Both the position numbers and the translations under genes were made by a program. From Pseudomonas nunensis (GTDB taxonomy: Bacteria; Pseudomonadota; Gammaproteobacteria; Pseudomonadales; Pseudomonadaceae), in NCBI RefSeq assembly GCF_024296925.1, contig NZ_CP101125.1:4590501-4654500 (forward strand): a DNA stretch of 64,000 nucleotides, written 5' to 3'. The notes under the pieces were generated by a model. That model saw only the letters and a program-made list of their open reading frames with translations, searched no databases and was not told where the DNA came from. Below are positions 62,926-64,000 of this stretch, piece after piece. Within the stretch, counting starts at the first letter, position 1; each line of letters opens with the position of its first letter.

Positions 62926-63054
62926 TGGCGAGGGAGCTTGCTCCCGCTCGGCTGCGCAGCAGTCGTAATCGGATAACTCGGTTTGACAGAAATACAGTTG
63001 CGCATGGTTTTGGGGCTGCTTCGCAGCCCAGCGGGAGCAAGCTCCCTCGCCACA
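62926..63054. repeat. Chimeric extragenic inverted repeat
   Basis: Outer arms GGCGAGGGAGCTTGCTCCCGC and complement (63030-63051) match the single arm at 7703, while the inner core TCGGCTGCGCAGCAGTCGTAA with ATAACTCGGTTT matches family 1 (5180-5222). It lies between convergent genes. Confidence 0.85.
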
Positions 63055-63064
63055 GGTCCTGTGT

Positions 63065-64000
63065 TCACTCCCCCGCAATAAAACTCACCCGAACCTTCAA
63101 TCCCGCCCGCTCCCCGTCATGCAAACTGATCTGCGCCAAATGCGCGCGACAGATCTCGCCAACAATCGCCAACCCCAAACCTGATCCAGCCACCTGCTGA
63201 TTACGCCGATAAAAGCGCTCGAACACCCGATCGCGCTCTTCCAAGGGAATGCCCGGCCCATCGTCCTCGACCTCCAGCACCGCCGGTGCCGTCACGCGCA
63301 GGATCACATTGCCCCCCGGCGGCGTGTGCGCCAAAGCGTTGTCCACCAGATTGCTCAGCAATTCGTTCAACAACGTCGGCTCGCCGCGCAGCCACACCGG
63401 TTCCTCGGCCTCCAGCGCCAGCGCCACGCCGCGAGCGTGAGCCAACGGCGCCATGGCCATGCCCAACTCCCGGGCCAATTGACTCAAGTCCAGCAACTGC
63501 GCGCCGCCCTCGGCAATCGCCCGCGCGCCGTTTTCGACCCGGGCCAGCGACAGCAGCTGATTGGCCAGGTGCGTCAGGCGATCCGTGCCCTGGGCGGCGG
63601 TTTCCAGGGTGCTGCGCCAGGTTTGTGGCTCGCTGGAGCGCAAGCCCAATTCGAGGCGCGCCTTGAGCGCCGCCAGCGGCGTGCGCAATTCATGCGCGGC
63701 ATCGGCAATGAACTGCGCCTGACGCTCGAACTGCCCGCGCAAACGCTCGGTAAAGTGATTGAGCGCCCGCACCAGCGGCCACAATTCATGCTGCACTTCC
63801 ACCAGTGGCAAAGGACGCAAGTCGTCCGATTGCCGCTCCTCCACCGCCGTGCGCAGACGCTCCAGCGGACGCAGCGCCGCACTGACCGCGAACCAGACCA
63901 ACAGCAACGCGCCAATCGCCAACATGCCCAGTCGCAGCAACGTATCCGCCGCCAGACTGCGGGCCATGCTGACCCGCGCCTCATCGGTCTCCGCGACACG
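63065..64000 (-). CDS. Two-component sensor histidine kinase (N-terminus outside window)
   Basis: The frame stays open to base 64000, so the first Met seen at 63967 is internal; about 311 residues are visible. Order: end of a 2CSK-type sensor region, one membrane segment (LGMLAIGALLLVWFAVSAAL), a HAMP-like linker, H-box DAAHELRTPLAALKARLELG with the phospho-acceptor His, N-box LLSNLVDNALAHTP, and G boxes DDGPGIP and GSGLGLAIVGE. It resembles TctE/QseC-type kinases for which the regulator gene normally lies just upstream. Confidence 0.93.
   Translation of the reverse strand, partial: RVAETDEARVSMARSLAADTLLRLGMLAIGALLLVWFAVSAALRPLERLRTAVEERQSDDLRPLPLVEVQHELWPLVRALNHFTERLRGQFERQAQFIADAAHELRTPLAALKARLELGLRSSEPQTWRSTLETAAQGTDRLTHLANQLLSLARVENGARAIAEGGAQLLDLSQLARELGMAMAPLAHARGVALALEAEEPVWLRGEPTLLNELLSNLVDNALAHTPPGGNVILRVTAPAVLEVEDDGPGIPLEERDRVFERFYRRNQQVAGSGLGLAIVGEICRAHLAQISLHDGERAGLKVRVSFIAGE

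Overview
The window is chromosomal DNA from a Pseudomonas, most likely of the P. fluorescens group. The evidence is the high G+C, the algU-mucA-mucB-mucD block, the gammaproteobacterial pairs ycgL-rnd and sdhE-ygfX, and many short palindromic extragenic repeats with arms such as GTGGGAGCGGGCTTGCTCGCG. No CRISPR array, insertion sequence or phage structural gene was seen. All functional calls come from reading motifs and gene order; no database was searched.

Layout. (1) 1-5143: a tripartite RND efflux operon in the order pump, fusion protein, outer-membrane factor, with the pump cut by the window edge. (2) 5387-18641: mostly housekeeping and transport: an RNA methyltransferase, a degenerate M61-like protein, YcgN, a nitroreductase, a 2-hydroxyacid dehydrogenase, YcgL-RNase D, a methyltransferase, an EptA-type lipid A phosphoethanolamine transferase, a glutamine-synthetase-like gamma-glutamylpolyamine synthetase, and two exporters. 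(3) 18771-27920: the most unusual part, a tandem locus duplication. Each copy has a very large protein with a shared N-terminal module and a different C-terminal module. It is followed by a promoter, a structured RNA resembling the phage P1/P7 C4 antisense RNA, a DUF3077-like small protein gene, an overlapping frameshifted small ORF, and palindromic repeats. (4) 27925-34830: a tightly overlapping six-gene minus-strand operon (thermostable-hemolysin-family protein, ANL adenylate-forming ligase, Fe(II)/2-oxoglutarate dioxygenase, an aminotransferase homologue lacking its catalytic lysine, an aminotransferase with it, and an amidase). It looks like an uncharacterised small-molecule pathway. Two tandem paralogous LysR regulators are transcribed away from it. 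(5) 37144-43253: a tautomerase-family protein, another LysR regulator, a GtrB/methyltransferase/GtrA/DUF6311 membrane glycosylation operon and a DUF1508 protein. (6) 43871-46024: a fused HAD phosphatase-mannitol-1-phosphate dehydrogenase behind a long leader, then tRNA-Ser(CGA). (7) 46308-64000: core genes: purC, an MBL hydrolase, bamC, dapA, gcvR, bcp, a PerM-like permease, tusA, a BepA-like protease, mucD-mucB-mucA-algU with two AlgU-type promoters, nadB, ygfX-sdhE, ygfZ, an HDOD protein and a truncated sensor kinase.

Themes: envelope stress and surface modification (AlgU regulon, BamC, BepA, EptA, Gtr cluster, large Ig-like proteins) and small-molecule traffic (RND, MFS and DMT exporters, the six-gene pathway). 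The strongest candidates for undescribed biology are the duplicated large-protein/C4-like RNA/DUF3077 locus and the six-gene operon with the lysine-less aminotransferase partner.
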